64,000 nucleotides of DNA from Lysinibacillus fusiformis. GTDB taxonomy: Bacteria; Bacillota; Bacilli; Bacillales_A; Planococcaceae. The stretch lies in assembly GCF_002845985.1 (NCBI RefSeq), contig NZ_PDFK01000003.1, positions 310,001-374,000 of the forward strand, given 5' to 3'. Shown here piece by piece: positions 34,220 to 43,765 of this stretch. The notes beneath the pieces were generated by a model. That model worked only from the letters and a program-made list of their open reading frames with translations, did no database searches and was not told the DNA's origin. A program made the translations under genes and the position numbers. How positions within the stretch are numbered: position 1 is the stretch's first letter; every line of letters begins with the position of its first letter.

Positions 34220-35344
34220 ATGCCGGTGTTACGTGCATTAAAAGTAGGACTAGCAATTGAGCGAGCCAATCGGAAAAATTTAGTTGCGTTAGTCGCTGTT
34301 GTCATTATCGTTTTCGGCTTTATGTTTTATTTAAAGGCACAGGCCGTTGGTAATCAAATCGTTGAAAAAAAGGGTGACTATTATTCCATCCAGGCTGTAC
34401 TATCAAAATTTCAAGTGAAAGATGCTTCAGAATCAGGGGATGGCAGCGATTTATATAAAAATTTAACTAAACAAAAAAGCAAAATTGCTTTACAAATAGC
34501 AACATTAACAATGGATAGACAATCTATGTATTATGAGGCTTCACTTCAACTCGCTAAATTAAGGCAAGAGGCATTCGAATTAGAAGGATACGAAAATATT
34601 GCCGAGTTGTTACCCTCTAAATTACAAAATTCGATGGACTACCTTTATTTTAAATGGATGATAGATGAGGGAAAGGATACACGATCTGATCTATTTCAAT
34701 ACATACCGTTTTTATTATTTTTATTTAGTCACGTAGGTGCAGGCTGGTACATATTTATTAGCTTCCATACGAGTTCTATTTTACTGGATGACTTTGAGCA
34801 TTCTAGTTTAATTCAAGGCTTTCCTGTGCGGTTTGATACCTATATTTTATCTAAATGTCTTATTTCTTTGTTATCCATAGTGACTAGTATTTTACTCATT
34901 TTTATTTGCGCAAGTCCGTTATGGATACTAAATGGACTTGGTAACCCACTAGAGCCTGTCGGGATTTATCTAGGAAATGCCACATTAATATCTACGCTTC
35001 AATATATCGCCATAAGTGTTGGCTATATGTTCGTCATTTCAATTTTTGTCATGCTGTTGTCGATTATTTTAAATGTGCTACTGAAAAATATGTATTTAAC
35101 ACTATTTGTACACTTTATTGTATTCTTTTTACCGATGATTTTTCCATCTCTTATTAGTTTATTCCCCTATAATCCTTTTAATTTCATGAATTTTAATGAT
35201 ATTTTACGAGGGGTACCGGTAGATTTAGCAGAGCCTGTTGCTATTACGATGAATCTAGGCTTAATCATCCTATGTTTAAGTATTATTTTAATGTTGTTTG
35301 TAATTAAAACATTCTTCTCAACAGGAAAAATCAATAGGGCATAG
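34220..35344 (+). CDS. ABC-2-type transporter permease
   Basis: This 374-residue membrane protein has one N-terminal helix (ALVAVVIIVFGFMFYL), an extracytoplasmic domain of about 130 residues, then five or six helices toward the C-terminus, the layout of ABC-2 exporters. Substrate unknown. AAGGGAGG precedes an ATG at 34220 by only 3-4 nt, so a GTG at 34226 (VLRALKVG) could be the real start. The first of three genes that form one transporter with the next permease and ATPase. Confidence 0.8.
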   Translation: MPVLRALKVGLAIERANRKNLVALVAVVIIVFGFMFYLKAQAVGNQIVEKKGDYYSIQAVLSKFQVKDASESGDGSDLYKNLTKQKSKIALQIATLTMDRQSMYYEASLQLAKLRQEAFELEGYENIAELLPSKLQNSMDYLYFKWMIDEGKDTRSDLFQYIPFLLFLFSHVGAGWYIFISFHTSSILLDDFEHSSLIQGFPVRFDTYILSKCLISLLSIVTSILLIFICASPLWILNGLGNPLEPVGIYLGNATLISTLQYIAISVGYMFVISIFVMLLSIILNVLLKNMYLTLFVHFIVFFLPMIFPSLISLFPYNPFNFMNFNDILRGVPVDLAEPVAITMNLGLIILCLSIILMLFVIKTFFSTGKINRA

Positions 35345-35360
35345 GGGAGGGAAAATAAGC

Positions 35361-36572
35361 ATGTGGAGTTATTTTAAATTTGAATTCAAGCAATTTTTTT
35401 TGAATAAGAAAAACTTAGCAATCTACTTTTTACTTGCTTTTGCAACCTTTTTTTATGTATTTAAAATAGCACCAGCTTACGATCCGATTGAAAGTGTAGA
35501 CTCTGAGGAGATTGAGGCGCGCTATTTAACACGTCAGGAATTTTTAGATCATATGGAAGGAAGAAAACTACATGGTCTGCATCCTGCCGTTATTTTTGCT
35601 ATTGAAATATTTAGCGAGATTAACCCTATAGATAAAGCAAGATTAGATGCATTAGAAAAGGGCAATTTAAAAAAATATGCAGATTTAACGCGTGATTGGT
35701 ACTACTTTACCAATGCGATTACCTATAAAAGTGATTCATTTTCATATAACTCAAAGTATTTTATAAAAAATAATGAGTATGCAGAAGATGATGCCTTTTA
35801 TGCTTATTTAGAGCATGCAGTCCGTTATGATGCATATTCGAAAGCAGATTATGAATTATCAACGGAAATATTTGAACAACGCACGGCACTACAAACGCTC
35901 GAACGCTTATTAAAGGGTATACTGCCCATTATATTGATTGTCTGTGTGCTACTTTTAGCAATTGATATGGTTGCCAAAGATAGACGCCATCCATCCATTT
36001 TGAAGGGGTTTCCGATTAATGATTGGAAAAAGCTCCTGGTGAAAATGGTCGTTGTGCTACTAGGTAGTGCCGTATTATTTATACCGCTTATTGTTGGCTT
36101 CTTTATTGTAGGACTACAATCTGGCTTTGGGAATTTCCATTTGCCCTCTCCAGTATATGCGCCGCATCTCGACTGGCGTATGGAAGGTAAATTTGAAATG
36201 ATGACTTTAGGTACGTTTTTAGGACAATCGCTGGCTTTACTTTTTACCTGGTTCATCGTCATCATCAGCGTTGTACTATTATGCAGTATGCTATTCCGCA
36301 ATGAGATGGTCAATTTCGCTGTTGGCATACTCCTTATTTTTGGTGAAAATTTTTATTTCAGCCGTTACGTTGGCTTTTTCTGGGACGTTCAAAATTATCC
36401 AACATCCTATATTCAAGTCGGACAAATTATTTCAAAACAGCGGAATTTTTATTATATGAATGATCATTTAGATTTTACTTTAGGATTACAGTTATTACTT
36501 GGACTAGCTGCCATTGTCATTTTTTTCATCATACTGACGGCATCGAACAGGCGATATAAGCTAATTAAATAG
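35361..36572 (+). CDS. ABC-2-type transporter permease
   Basis: This 403-residue permease has the same organisation as its neighbour: a helix at about residues 18-36 (NLAIYFLLAFATFFYVF), a large external domain, and a cluster of helices from about residue 195. The two proteins likely form a heterodimer. It begins 16 nt after the first permease. No substrate can be read from the sequence; bacteriocin, drug or lipid export are all possible for the class. Confidence 0.8.
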   Translation: MWSYFKFEFKQFFLNKKNLAIYFLLAFATFFYVFKIAPAYDPIESVDSEEIEARYLTRQEFLDHMEGRKLHGLHPAVIFAIEIFSEINPIDKARLDALEKGNLKKYADLTRDWYYFTNAITYKSDSFSYNSKYFIKNNEYAEDDAFYAYLEHAVRYDAYSKADYELSTEIFEQRTALQTLERLLKGILPIILIVCVLLLAIDMVAKDRRHPSILKGFPINDWKKLLVKMVVVLLGSAVLFIPLIVGFFIVGLQSGFGNFHLPSPVYAPHLDWRMEGKFEMMTLGTFLGQSLALLFTWFIVIISVVLLCSMLFRNEMVNFAVGILLIFGENFYFSRYVGFFWDVQNYPTSYIQVGQIISKQRNFYYMNDHLDFTLGLQLLLGLAAIVIFFIILTASNRRYKLIK

Positions 36573-36583
36573 GGGTGGTAAAG

Positions 36584-37510
36584 ATGATTGATATTCAAAA
36601 TATTACCGTGCGATTTGGAGAAATGAACGTGTTAAATAATATTTCCATGACCTTTGAGCAAGGGCAAATGATTGGGCTTGTTGCACCAAATGGAACGGGA
36701 AAATCTACATTTATGAATGTGTTGATGAATTATGTGAAACCGTTGAATGGCAAGATCATTTTTAAAGATGGCCTATGTTACTCAAATAAACAAAATGAAG
36801 TGAAAATCCACACATTCGTGTCAATGATGCCAGACCAAAGTGACTTGTATAATCATTTAAGTGGGCGAGAGCATTTAAAAATGTTTGCTACGATGTGGAA
36901 ATCGGATTTAAAACTGATTGACGAAACAATCGAAGCATTAAATATGGGGCATTATGTGAATAAAAAGACAGGTACCTATTCCCTTGGGATGCGCCAGCGT
37001 CTATGCTTTGCCATGCAAATTGTTACAAATACAGACATTATGATGATGGACGAAGTGATGAACGGGCTTGATCCAAATAATGTGGAAATTATTTCGAAAA
37101 TATTATTAAAGAAAAAGGCGGAAGGGAAAATTATTATCATTGCCTCCCATTTACTTGATAATTTAGAGAAATATGCAGACCGAATTTTCTTATTTAACGA
37201 GGGAAAACTAATAGATACCAATCAAATAATCGAAGATTTTAGTCAAGCGCATATTAAAACGATTCGCATAAAAAATATGGAAAGTAATACGAAAAAACAG
37301 CTTCATGAGCTATATCCAAATATCAAACTTCAAACACTGACAAATGACATGACACTCATCCATTTACCAAGTTCTGAAGCCAGCTTATTAAGTTCACTTA
37401 CATCTTTTTTAGTTGAGAGAAACGTAGTAGATTTTGCTTTTGGGAAAGTTACATTAAATGATTTGTATGCAATGTATTATCACGAAGAAAGCAATGTGAC
37501 AGCTAGTTAA
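36584..37510 (+). CDS. ABC transporter ATPase
   Basis: This 308-residue ATPase has Walker A APNGTGKST, signature YSLGMRQRL, Walker B DIMMMDEVMNGLD and the switch His in IIASHLLD. A C-terminal extension of about 90 residues is typical of ATPases serving ABC-2 exporters. The ATG at 36584 follows AGGGGTGG; the GTG at 36575 lies inside that site. It supplies energy for the two permeases encoded just upstream. Confidence 0.9.
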   Translation: MIDIQNITVRFGEMNVLNNISMTFEQGQMIGLVAPNGTGKSTFMNVLMNYVKPLNGKIIFKDGLCYSNKQNEVKIHTFVSMMPDQSDLYNHLSGREHLKMFATMWKSDLKLIDETIEALNMGHYVNKKTGTYSLGMRQRLCFAMQIVTNTDIMMMDEVMNGLDPNNVEIISKILLKKKAEGKIIIIASHLLDNLEKYADRIFLFNEGKLIDTNQIIEDFSQAHIKTIRIKNMESNTKKQLHELYPNIKLQTLTNDMTLIHLPSSEASLLSSLTSFLVERNVVDFAFGKVTLNDLYAMYYHEESNVTAS

Positions 37511-37768
37511 AGAGGAACAATCACTTTTATTGTTAAATTAGTTCTTGCCGTAAAATATAATGTTTATTTACGGAGCAGCTTTTGACTTACTCTAGTTTCC
37601 AAAAACATAGTATTTACTACCTTTTCAGTTAAGATTACATCCTCAGATAATTATTTATTGTTTGGTCATCATTGTTAAAATAATGTGAGTCATATGATTG
37701 AAAAATTACGGTGACAGGTCCACAGGTGATATACTGGTATATCTTAGTATAAGAAAAGGGGTAAAACT

Positions 37769-38275
37769 ATGAATAAATTTAATAAGACATTAGCATATAT
37801 AAATGAATTACTTTATGAACCTAATAATTTAACAATAAAAGATATCCATGAAGAAACTCAAAACTCAGATTATGGGGCTGGGCTATTTCAGTTAAATTCT
37901 AAATCGGTTAGATTTAGAGTCGCAAAAATAACACCTAATAAGATAGGACAGTTTGTTTCCTTTTGGGAAAAGGATGAAACTAATAAAAACCAAGCATTCT
38001 CATATGATAATGCCACTGATTTATTGGTAATAAACACTTTTAATGATAATGGTGATTTTGGCCAATTTGTTTTTCCAAAAGAAGTTCTTTTAAAACAAAA
38101 CATCCTTAAAACCGTTAATACAAAGGGTAAAATGGCAATTAGAGTTTATCCTAGTTGGGATACTCCCACTAGTCAACAAGCGCTAGCAACACAAAAATGG
38201 CAATTACCTTATTTTATTAAAATTGACCATGCTAGTAGTTCAATACATGAGCTATTAAAACTATACTCCAACTAA
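37769..38275 (+). CDS. MepB-family protein
   Basis: This 168-residue cytoplasmic protein belongs to the MepB family named after the third gene of the staphylococcal mepRAB locus. It is recognised from YGAGLFQLNSKSVRFRVAKI, TPNKIGQFVSFWEK, GQFVFPKEVLL and GKMAIRVYPSWD. Here no mepA efflux pump or MarR gene is adjacent. AAAAGGGG supports the start. The function is unknown; nucleic-acid binding has been proposed for the fold but is not visible in the sequence. Confidence 0.8.
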   Translation: MNKFNKTLAYINELLYEPNNLTIKDIHEETQNSDYGAGLFQLNSKSVRFRVAKITPNKIGQFVSFWEKDETNKNQAFSYDNATDLLVINTFNDNGDFGQFVFPKEVLLKQNILKTVNTKGKMAIRVYPSWDTPTSQQALATQKWQLPYFIKIDHASSSIHELLKLYSN

Positions 38276-38537
38276 TTTTCTTAAACAAATGAATAAGCAA
38301 CAGATTTATTACAGAAATTGCGCTATTCATATTTACTGAACAGTTGGAGGGAAGCAATAAATAAGGTATCAACTACTGATTACGATTATCAAGATTTTGA
38401 AAAGGATCTATTTAAAATAAGAGCCTTTCTACGATAAGCAAACACAGGGACGATTATTCAATTAACGCAGTCTCTTCTTATATTACCAGGGCAGTTTAGT
38501 TATTCTTTAATATTACGTGAAGCAAGGATGTGAGTGC

Positions 38538-39134
38538 ATGTTTCAAGATGGATTTCCCAAACATTTGTATGATGATGTGACGACAGTGGTTGGAATGATT
38601 CCTCATAAAACTTATAATCATGTCACGATTGCTGTGTCTGAGGATACTATCCACTATTTTCAAAATAATACCGTGATTAGATTTCCTTATCGTACCTACT
38701 ACATTGATAGTTCAGATGCAGTTATAGAAAAACTAAGTCTACAACAAAAAATGATTTTGCATTGTATATATTCAAGAAGTTGTGATGGATTTGTCCGTCA
38801 AAAGCATATTTATTCGTTGCTACAGATGGATTACGAAGACTGGGCTATTCCTTATATCGTCAAAATATGTGATGAATATGTCGTAGAGATAATAGAATTA
38901 GCCTATGCTATTTTAAAAGAGCAGGATACAGAACGGATTAAGAGATTTTGTCTTGAAAATATTGTGCCATTTTGCAAAAGCTATAATCGAATGATTAGCT
39001 ATTGGAACGAATTTTACCGATATAGATACAATCATTTTCAAACATACATTGGCAGGAAGTTATTTAGAGATTGTTTTGGTTACTCTAAATCAATGGAGCG
39101 CAGGGCAAAGAGAATTGTGGAGCACTTAACCTAA
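38538..39134 (+). CDS. Hypothetical protein
   Basis: This 198-residue protein is of no family I recognise. It is rich in Tyr, Arg and aromatic residues (NEFYRYRYNHFQTYIGRKLFRDC in pattern) and has no signal peptide. A middle section (SLQQKMILHCIYSRSCDGFVRQ) might be a winged helix. The ATG at 38538 follows AAGGATG; a GTG at 38517 has no ribosome binding site. It is monocistronic. The preceding 240 nt contain a short decayed-looking frame but no gene. Confidence 0.6.
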   Translation: MFQDGFPKHLYDDVTTVVGMIPHKTYNHVTIAVSEDTIHYFQNNTVIRFPYRTYYIDSSDAVIEKLSLQQKMILHCIYSRSCDGFVRQKHIYSLLQMDYEDWAIPYIVKICDEYVVEIIELAYAILKEQDTERIKRFCLENIVPFCKSYNRMISYWNEFYRYRYNHFQTYIGRKLFRDCFGYSKSMERRAKRIVEHLT

Positions 39135-39243
39135 AGTAACTGAGGCTTTAATTGAATAAGACTTATTTCATTTTACGAACGGGCCAGATTGTTGAGGAAC
39201 ATTTTCAACAAAATTGATATTATTGTTGAACTATCGAGTAAGG

Positions 39244-39271
39244 TTGTGAAGATTATTACTTAAACTAACGG
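39244..39271. repeat. Left arm of a 28-bp inverted repeat pair
   Basis: TTGTGAAGA-N5-ACTTAAACTAACGG occurs here and as its reverse complement at 40300-40327; the outer 9 and inner 14 bases are identical. The pair encloses the secreted unknown gene and a small palindromic element. Confidence 0.55.
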
Positions 39272-39327
39272 CTCAGGATAGTTAAAGTATATTTAGGGCA
39301 CGTTACTTCAAAAAAGGAGTAATCTAA

Positions 39328-39939
39328 ATGAAAAACCCATTCTTAATTAGTTCATTTGTGTTTATATTTTTGTTCAGCTTTTCTATGTATTTAGGAAGTC
39401 CAGTTTATTCACAAACTACACCTTCAGATAAAAATGAGTATTTACATCCTGCAAATAAGGAAAAAGTTATTGATGAAACTGTAGATGAATTTTATCTGGC
39501 ATTAAGAGACCTAAAATATCCTATACATCAGGAGGTTTTTCAAAGATATAAGCAGAAGTCAAAGCAACAGCAAAGGCATTTGGATACTGCTCTTTTTAAA
39601 GAAATGCCTGATGCATCTGTAAATGTTAGAAAAAAAATATTGTTCAATGAGGTAGAAAAATTAAATTATATTACTTTTGATGGAAATATTCTTCGTACCT
39701 ACCCTAATATAGATATTAACTACCATCAGACCGTTAGCCCCGATAGGCAAGTTTATTTCTTTTATTCCTTTAAAGACACTGAAAAAGAATTTAAAGGTAA
39801 TTATGCAATTTATGATGTGGAAACAAAAGAAATGGTGACAGGTGGAAGTACTTATATGCCAAAGCTCAATCTTACAATGAACACTTATGATAAAGAAAGT
39901 TTAGAGAAAGTTGCAAAAGGGATGTATTCGTCTAGTTGA
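39328..39939 (+). CDS. Secreted protein of unknown function
   Basis: This 203-residue protein has a signal peptide (hydrophobic core FLISSFVFIFLFSFSMYLG, cleavage after VYSQ) and no lipobox. The mature part is polar with a predicted helical N-terminal half (DETVDEFYLALRDLKYP) and a beta-rich C-terminal half. No family is recognised. AAAAGGAG lies upstream. It is bracketed by a 28-bp inverted repeat, so it may be passenger DNA of a small element. Confidence 0.6.
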   Translation: MKNPFLISSFVFIFLFSFSMYLGSPVYSQTTPSDKNEYLHPANKEKVIDETVDEFYLALRDLKYPIHQEVFQRYKQKSKQQQRHLDTALFKEMPDASVNVRKKILFNEVEKLNYITFDGNILRTYPNIDINYHQTVSPDRQVYFFYSFKDTEKEFKGNYAIYDVETKEMVTGGSTYMPKLNLTMNTYDKESLEKVAKGMYSSS

Positions 39940-40126
39940 ACTAACTGTAGCGATAGTGCAACTTCCTATAAGCAATTTTAGACATACTTTAGTTATTTCA
40001 TTAAAGGCGCAATTCTGCAGCAAGAATTGTGCTTTGTGTAGAATTGAAATAAAGTTGCGATGTTTTAAAAAAAGATACGATGTTTATAAATTATCAAGAC
40101 CTAATTTTAAAAAAGATAGAAAAATT

Positions 40127-40281
40127 AAAGGGGCTGGGACATAACTCATTTTATTGAGAAAAAGCAAAAAATGAATGTTATTTTTGTGATTTATTAAAGT
40201 ATATGTGTTCTAATAACGCAAAAAAATGTTAGACCAAACTTGTACATGGCCTAACATTTTTTCTTTTGTCCCAGCCTCTTT
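40127..40281. repeat. MITE-like element with GGGGCTGGGACA terminal repeats
   Basis: A 155-bp element is bounded by AAAGGGGCTGGGACA and TGTCCCAGCCTCTTT (14 of 15 positions complementary). Inside, a strong hairpin with AAAATGTTAG and CTAACATTTT arms at about 40225-40262 ends in a T-run and can terminate transcription. Confidence 0.7.
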
Positions 40282-40299
40282 CTTCTTTTACTAAAGCAC

Positions 40300-40327
40300 C
40301 CGTTAGTTTAAGTGTAACTCTTCACAA
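40300..40327. repeat. Right arm of the 28-bp inverted repeat pair
   Basis: CCGTTAGTTTAAGT-N5-TCTTCACAA is the reverse complement of the copy at 39244-39271 except for the central five bases. Confidence 0.55.
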
Positions 40328-40431
40328 TTACTTGATATTATATAGTTAAGTAGAAATATAAATTAGAATTTAGTTTATAGTTATAAAAATAAGTTTTTTA
40401 TACTCTTATAATTCTTCAAAAAGGAGAGTTT

Positions 40432-41892
40432 ATGAAAAAGACTATTGTTTTTGTATTAACGATACTTATATTATTCTCGGGATTCGCAACACAAAGTTAT
40501 GCGTTGTCAGATTCGAAATCTGTGGCAATACAAGCGTTGCTAGATGATGCCTCTCGTACATCAGGTGTGCCTGGAATGTCAATCTCAATACTTGCTAATG
40601 ATGAAGTGTTCTACTTTTCTTCTGGGTATGCAGATCTTGAAAAGGGGTTGTCTGCAAGTGAAAATACACTCTATGAGTTGGCCTCGGTGAGTAAAGCTTT
40701 TACTGGTATGGGGATTCTGCTATTGGAAGAGCAAGGGCTGCTATCAATGACTGACCCTATCCAAAAATATTTACCTTGGTTTACGTTAAAGTATCAAGGT
40801 AAACCTGTTGATATGCAAAGCCTTACACTAAATAACTTCCTTCACCATACCAGCGGCTTAACAAATATTAGACATACTCAAAATATTCCACAAGGCAATA
40901 CGCCTGATATGTTGCAAAAGACTGTGGAAACGCTGGTAGATGCTGAATTGGCGTTCTCTCCCGGTGAACAATATAACTATGGAACCGTTAATTATGACGT
41001 ATTGGGTTTGGTTATTGAGATTGTATCACGACAAAGCTATGAAGACTTTATGAGGGAACAGGTATTTCTACCCTTAGGTCTTCACCAGACGTATGTTTAT
41101 AAAGAAGATGCTCAAGCCACTGGACAGTTAGCACAGGGCTACCGTTCTTCCTTTTTCATAACAACTCCATTTAACGCTCCGGATTATGCTGGGAATAAAC
41201 CTGCCGGCTATATCATTTCTAATACAAAAGATATGGCGCGTTGGATGGGCATACAGATGGGTATCGTGCAGGACATACCCGAAATATTTCACAGGGTTAT
41301 CGAAAAATCACATAGGGGTGATATGTCTGTTTCGGCTGTCAACGATATGTATTATGCGGCAGGTTGGTCGGTAAACGCCGAACAAACGTTTATAGAACAC
41401 ACTGGGGGTAATCCGAATTTTAGAACCGAAGTAGCCATACTGCCAAATGAACGAACAGCCATCTGCTTACTGAGCAACGGCGCAAATACCAATATAAACC
41501 TGGTACTAAAAGTTAAAGATATATTAGACGGCAATCTAACTCAGTCATATGAGATAAGCGGCACACAGCTTTTGGACATCATTTTGTCGTCTACCACAAT
41601 TATTCTTTGCCTATTGGCCGTTCTGTTATTTCTCTTAGGATTAAGAAAAAGGAAAACGAATGAGCAGCAGCCAATTACAAAAAAGAGAACAATCGTAACA
41701 ATTATTTTCCTAATCGCTACGATTGCCCAGTGTATAATGTTTTTTGCCTTCGATTGGTCAACGATACTTATTTGGCAAACATATAGTGTTCTTACAGCTT
41801 TGATTTCGTCAACATTATTAACAGCAAGCATTACTTGGTATATACTCACCGATAAGATGCCTCGCTCCGAAAATAAGTATAATGTTAAGTAA
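40432..41892 (+). CDS. Serine hydrolase (class C beta-lactamase/PBP4*-like) with C-terminal membrane anchor
   Basis: This 486-residue protein has a signal peptide (IVFVLTILILFSGFATQSYA), a beta-lactamase-like catalytic domain and three predicted membrane helices from about residue 382. The active-site SVSK (SxxK) is present, HTGG stands in place of KTG, and YNYGTVNYD occupies the usual YxN position with a Tyr where Asn is expected. It resembles peptidases and esterases of the AmpC/FmtA/EstB group rather than a true drug-hydrolysing enzyme. GGAGAG precedes the ATG. The substrate is unknown. Confidence 0.85.
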   Translation: MKKTIVFVLTILILFSGFATQSYALSDSKSVAIQALLDDASRTSGVPGMSISILANDEVFYFSSGYADLEKGLSASENTLYELASVSKAFTGMGILLLEEQGLLSMTDPIQKYLPWFTLKYQGKPVDMQSLTLNNFLHHTSGLTNIRHTQNIPQGNTPDMLQKTVETLVDAELAFSPGEQYNYGTVNYDVLGLVIEIVSRQSYEDFMREQVFLPLGLHQTYVYKEDAQATGQLAQGYRSSFFITTPFNAPDYAGNKPAGYIISNTKDMARWMGIQMGIVQDIPEIFHRVIEKSHRGDMSVSAVNDMYYAAGWSVNAEQTFIEHTGGNPNFRTEVAILPNERTAICLLSNGANTNINLVLKVKDILDGNLTQSYEISGTQLLDIILSSTTIILCLLAVLLFLLGLRKRKTNEQQPITKKRTIVTIIFLIATIAQCIMFFAFDWSTILIWQTYSVLTALISSTLLTASITWYILTDKMPRSENKYNVK

Positions 41893-41932
41893 TTAAATTC
41901 CACTTTATCAATATTCTTAATTAAAAAAACAT

Positions 41933-41950
41933 AAGACACCTCGGTGTCTT
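41933..41950 (+). terminator. Terminator stem cut from its T-run
   Basis: AAGACACC and GGTGTCTT form a tight stem 40 nt after the hydrolase gene. It ends two bases before the left end of the insertion sequence and lacks a T-run, suggesting that the insertion separated stem and tail. Confidence 0.6.
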
Positions 41951-42028
41951 CTCAGACTGTAGACAAACTCGATGAATTTTGAGTTTGCCTACAGTCTTTT
42001 TTCTTTTACAATGAAATAAAGTAAAGCC

Positions 42029-42155
42029 GTTGATTTCCACTACGGGCGGACGCTTTCCGCGGGCGGGGTCGAGCTGCTTCCCTCGCTTCGCTCAGTCCAG
42101 GATCTCGACTTTCCCGCTTTTCCCGCAGGAGTCGCCGCCCTTCGTTCCAATCAAC
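42029..42155. repeat. GC-rich palindromic segment in the IS leader
   Basis: A 127-bp segment, GTTGATT...AATCAAC at its ends, contains GGGCGGACGCTTTCCGCGGG and CGCAGGAGTCGCCGCCC arms that can fold together. Its GC content is far above the surroundings. It lies between the left IS end and the transposase gene. Confidence 0.65.
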
Positions 42156-42217
42156 TTCTACATAAAGAATTCCTTATTCATCTATTGATAAAAAGTAAAC
42201 TTTTGAGGTGATCAACC

Positions 42218-43567
42218 ATGATGACGAAGAATCAAACCAATGAACGTGAACAATTAGAAATGTTAACGATTGATCAATTAGTTCCCAACGATCATTTAGT
42301 GCGAAAACTAGAGGCTGCTATTGACTTTTCATTTATCTATCCTTTAGTAGAACATCTCTATTCACCTAATGGGCGTCCAAGTATTGATCCTGTTGTTCTC
42401 TTTAAAATGACGTTTATTCAATATGTTTTTGGCATTCGCTCCATGCGTCAAACGATCAAAGAAATTGAAACGAATATGGCGTATCGTTGGTTTTTAGGAT
42501 TTGGCTTCCATACAGAAGTCCCGCATTTCTCTACCTTCGGTAAAAATTATGTCCGTCGCTTTCAAGACACCGATATATTTGAACAGATTTTCTATCGTAT
42601 ATTAAAAGAGATTATGCATCAGGGACTCCTCCATGCAGACCATCTATTTATCGATTCCACGCATGTGAAAGCGAGTGCGAATAAACGGAAGTATGATAAA
42701 AAGGTCGTGCGAAAAGAAACACGGGCTTATGAAGAGAAGCTTCAATTAGAGTTAAATATGGATCGTGAAGAACACGGAAAAAAGCCCTTTCCCCCGGAGA
42801 AGTTTGAAAAGGAAGAATGGAAAGAAATAAAGGAAAGCACGACAGATCCTGAAAGTGGCTATTACGTGAAGGATGAACGTACGAAACAGTTTGCATATTC
42901 CTTTCATGCAGCCACAGATGAAAAGGGCTTTGTCTTAGGTGCCATTGTGACTCCGGGAAATGTGCACGATAGCCATGTATTACAGCCACTTGTGGAAAGG
43001 GTCATTCAAAATGTTCAAAAACCAATCGCTGTTGCGGCAGATGCAGCCTATAAAACACCAGCGATTACGAACTTTTTGTTAGAGAATCAAATGTTGCCTG
43101 TTCTTCCGTATACACGTCCTAAAACGAAAGATGGATTCTTCCGAAAGCACGAGTATATATATGACGAGCACTATAATTGTTATCTTTGCCCACAAGGGCA
43201 GATATTGAAGTATGCGACAACGACGAAGGAAGGATATCGCCAATATAAATCGAATCCTTTGATTTGTGCGAAGTGTCCAAGCCTTTCCCAATGTACAGAA
43301 AGTAAGCATCATCAAAAACTCATTCAACGCCATATCTGGGAGTCGTATGTGGAGGAAGCTGAACATTTACGCCATTCCTATGACATCAAACAAATTTATG
43401 CCAAGCGTAAAGAAACGATTGAGCGTGTCTTTGCCGATGCAAAAGAAAAGCATGGTATGCGATGGACAACCTTAAGAGGTCTAAAAAAATTGTCCATGCA
43501 GGCGATGCTTATTTTTGCTGCCATGAATTTGAAGAAACTGGCTACTTGGACGTGGCAAGTAGCTTAA
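42218..43567 (+). CDS. IS1182-family transposase
   Basis: This 449-residue DDE transposase appears intact. The N-terminal part (LTIDQLVPNDHLVRKLEAAI) and DUF772-like region RPSIDPVVLFKMTFIQYVFG are typical of IS1182. Catalytic acidic residues fall in LFIDSTHVKAS, VAADAAYKTP and the C-terminal ERVFADAKEKHGMR. A Cys-rich insert (CYLCPQG, CAKCPSLSQC) is also usual for the family. TTTTGAGGTG precedes the ATG. It moves the surrounding element. Confidence 0.93.
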   Translation: MMTKNQTNEREQLEMLTIDQLVPNDHLVRKLEAAIDFSFIYPLVEHLYSPNGRPSIDPVVLFKMTFIQYVFGIRSMRQTIKEIETNMAYRWFLGFGFHTEVPHFSTFGKNYVRRFQDTDIFEQIFYRILKEIMHQGLLHADHLFIDSTHVKASANKRKYDKKVVRKETRAYEEKLQLELNMDREEHGKKPFPPEKFEKEEWKEIKESTTDPESGYYVKDERTKQFAYSFHAATDEKGFVLGAIVTPGNVHDSHVLQPLVERVIQNVQKPIAVAADAAYKTPAITNFLLENQMLPVLPYTRPKTKDGFFRKHEYIYDEHYNCYLCPQGQILKYATTTKEGYRQYKSNPLICAKCPSLSQCTESKHHQKLIQRHIWESYVEEAEHLRHSYDIKQIYAKRKETIERVFADAKEKHGMRWTTLRGLKKLSMQAMLIFAAMNLKKLATWTWQVA

Positions 43568-43697
43568 GAGAGCAACTAAGCTCGAAGAGTATGTTGAATT
43601 TGGTAGTATATTACCAAATGTTAAAAATAAAATAGGAAGAAAAATGACAAAAACCATCGAGAGTGAACTTCTCGATGGGCTTTTGTCTACAGTCTGG

Positions 43698-43727
43698 AAA
43701 CTGCATAAATTTTTATGCAGTTTTTTC
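43698..43727 (+). terminator. Hairpin terminator right of the IS
   Basis: AAACTGCATAAA pairs with TTTATGCAGT and a run of six T residues follows, one base beyond the right IS end. Confidence 0.75.
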
Positions 43728-43765
43728 TTTACTTTCAAATAATTATTTTGTAAGATAAAGCCAAC

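Larger units (their letters stand above)
41953..43696 (+). mobile_element. IS1182-family insertion sequence
   Basis: This 1744-bp element is bounded by perfect 15-bp inverted repeats, CAGACTGTAGACAAA at 41953-41967 and TTTGTCTACAGTCTG at 43682-43696. It holds one transposase gene on the + strand. No clear target duplication is seen next to the ends. Both flanks are terminator hairpins, which suits the known preference of several IS families for hairpin targets. Confidence 0.88.

Noticed and set aside
40432..41892. Acquired beta-lactamase resistance gene
   Set aside because: The YxN and KTG motifs are altered and the protein has C-terminal membrane helices, which fits PBP4*/esterase-like hydrolases better.
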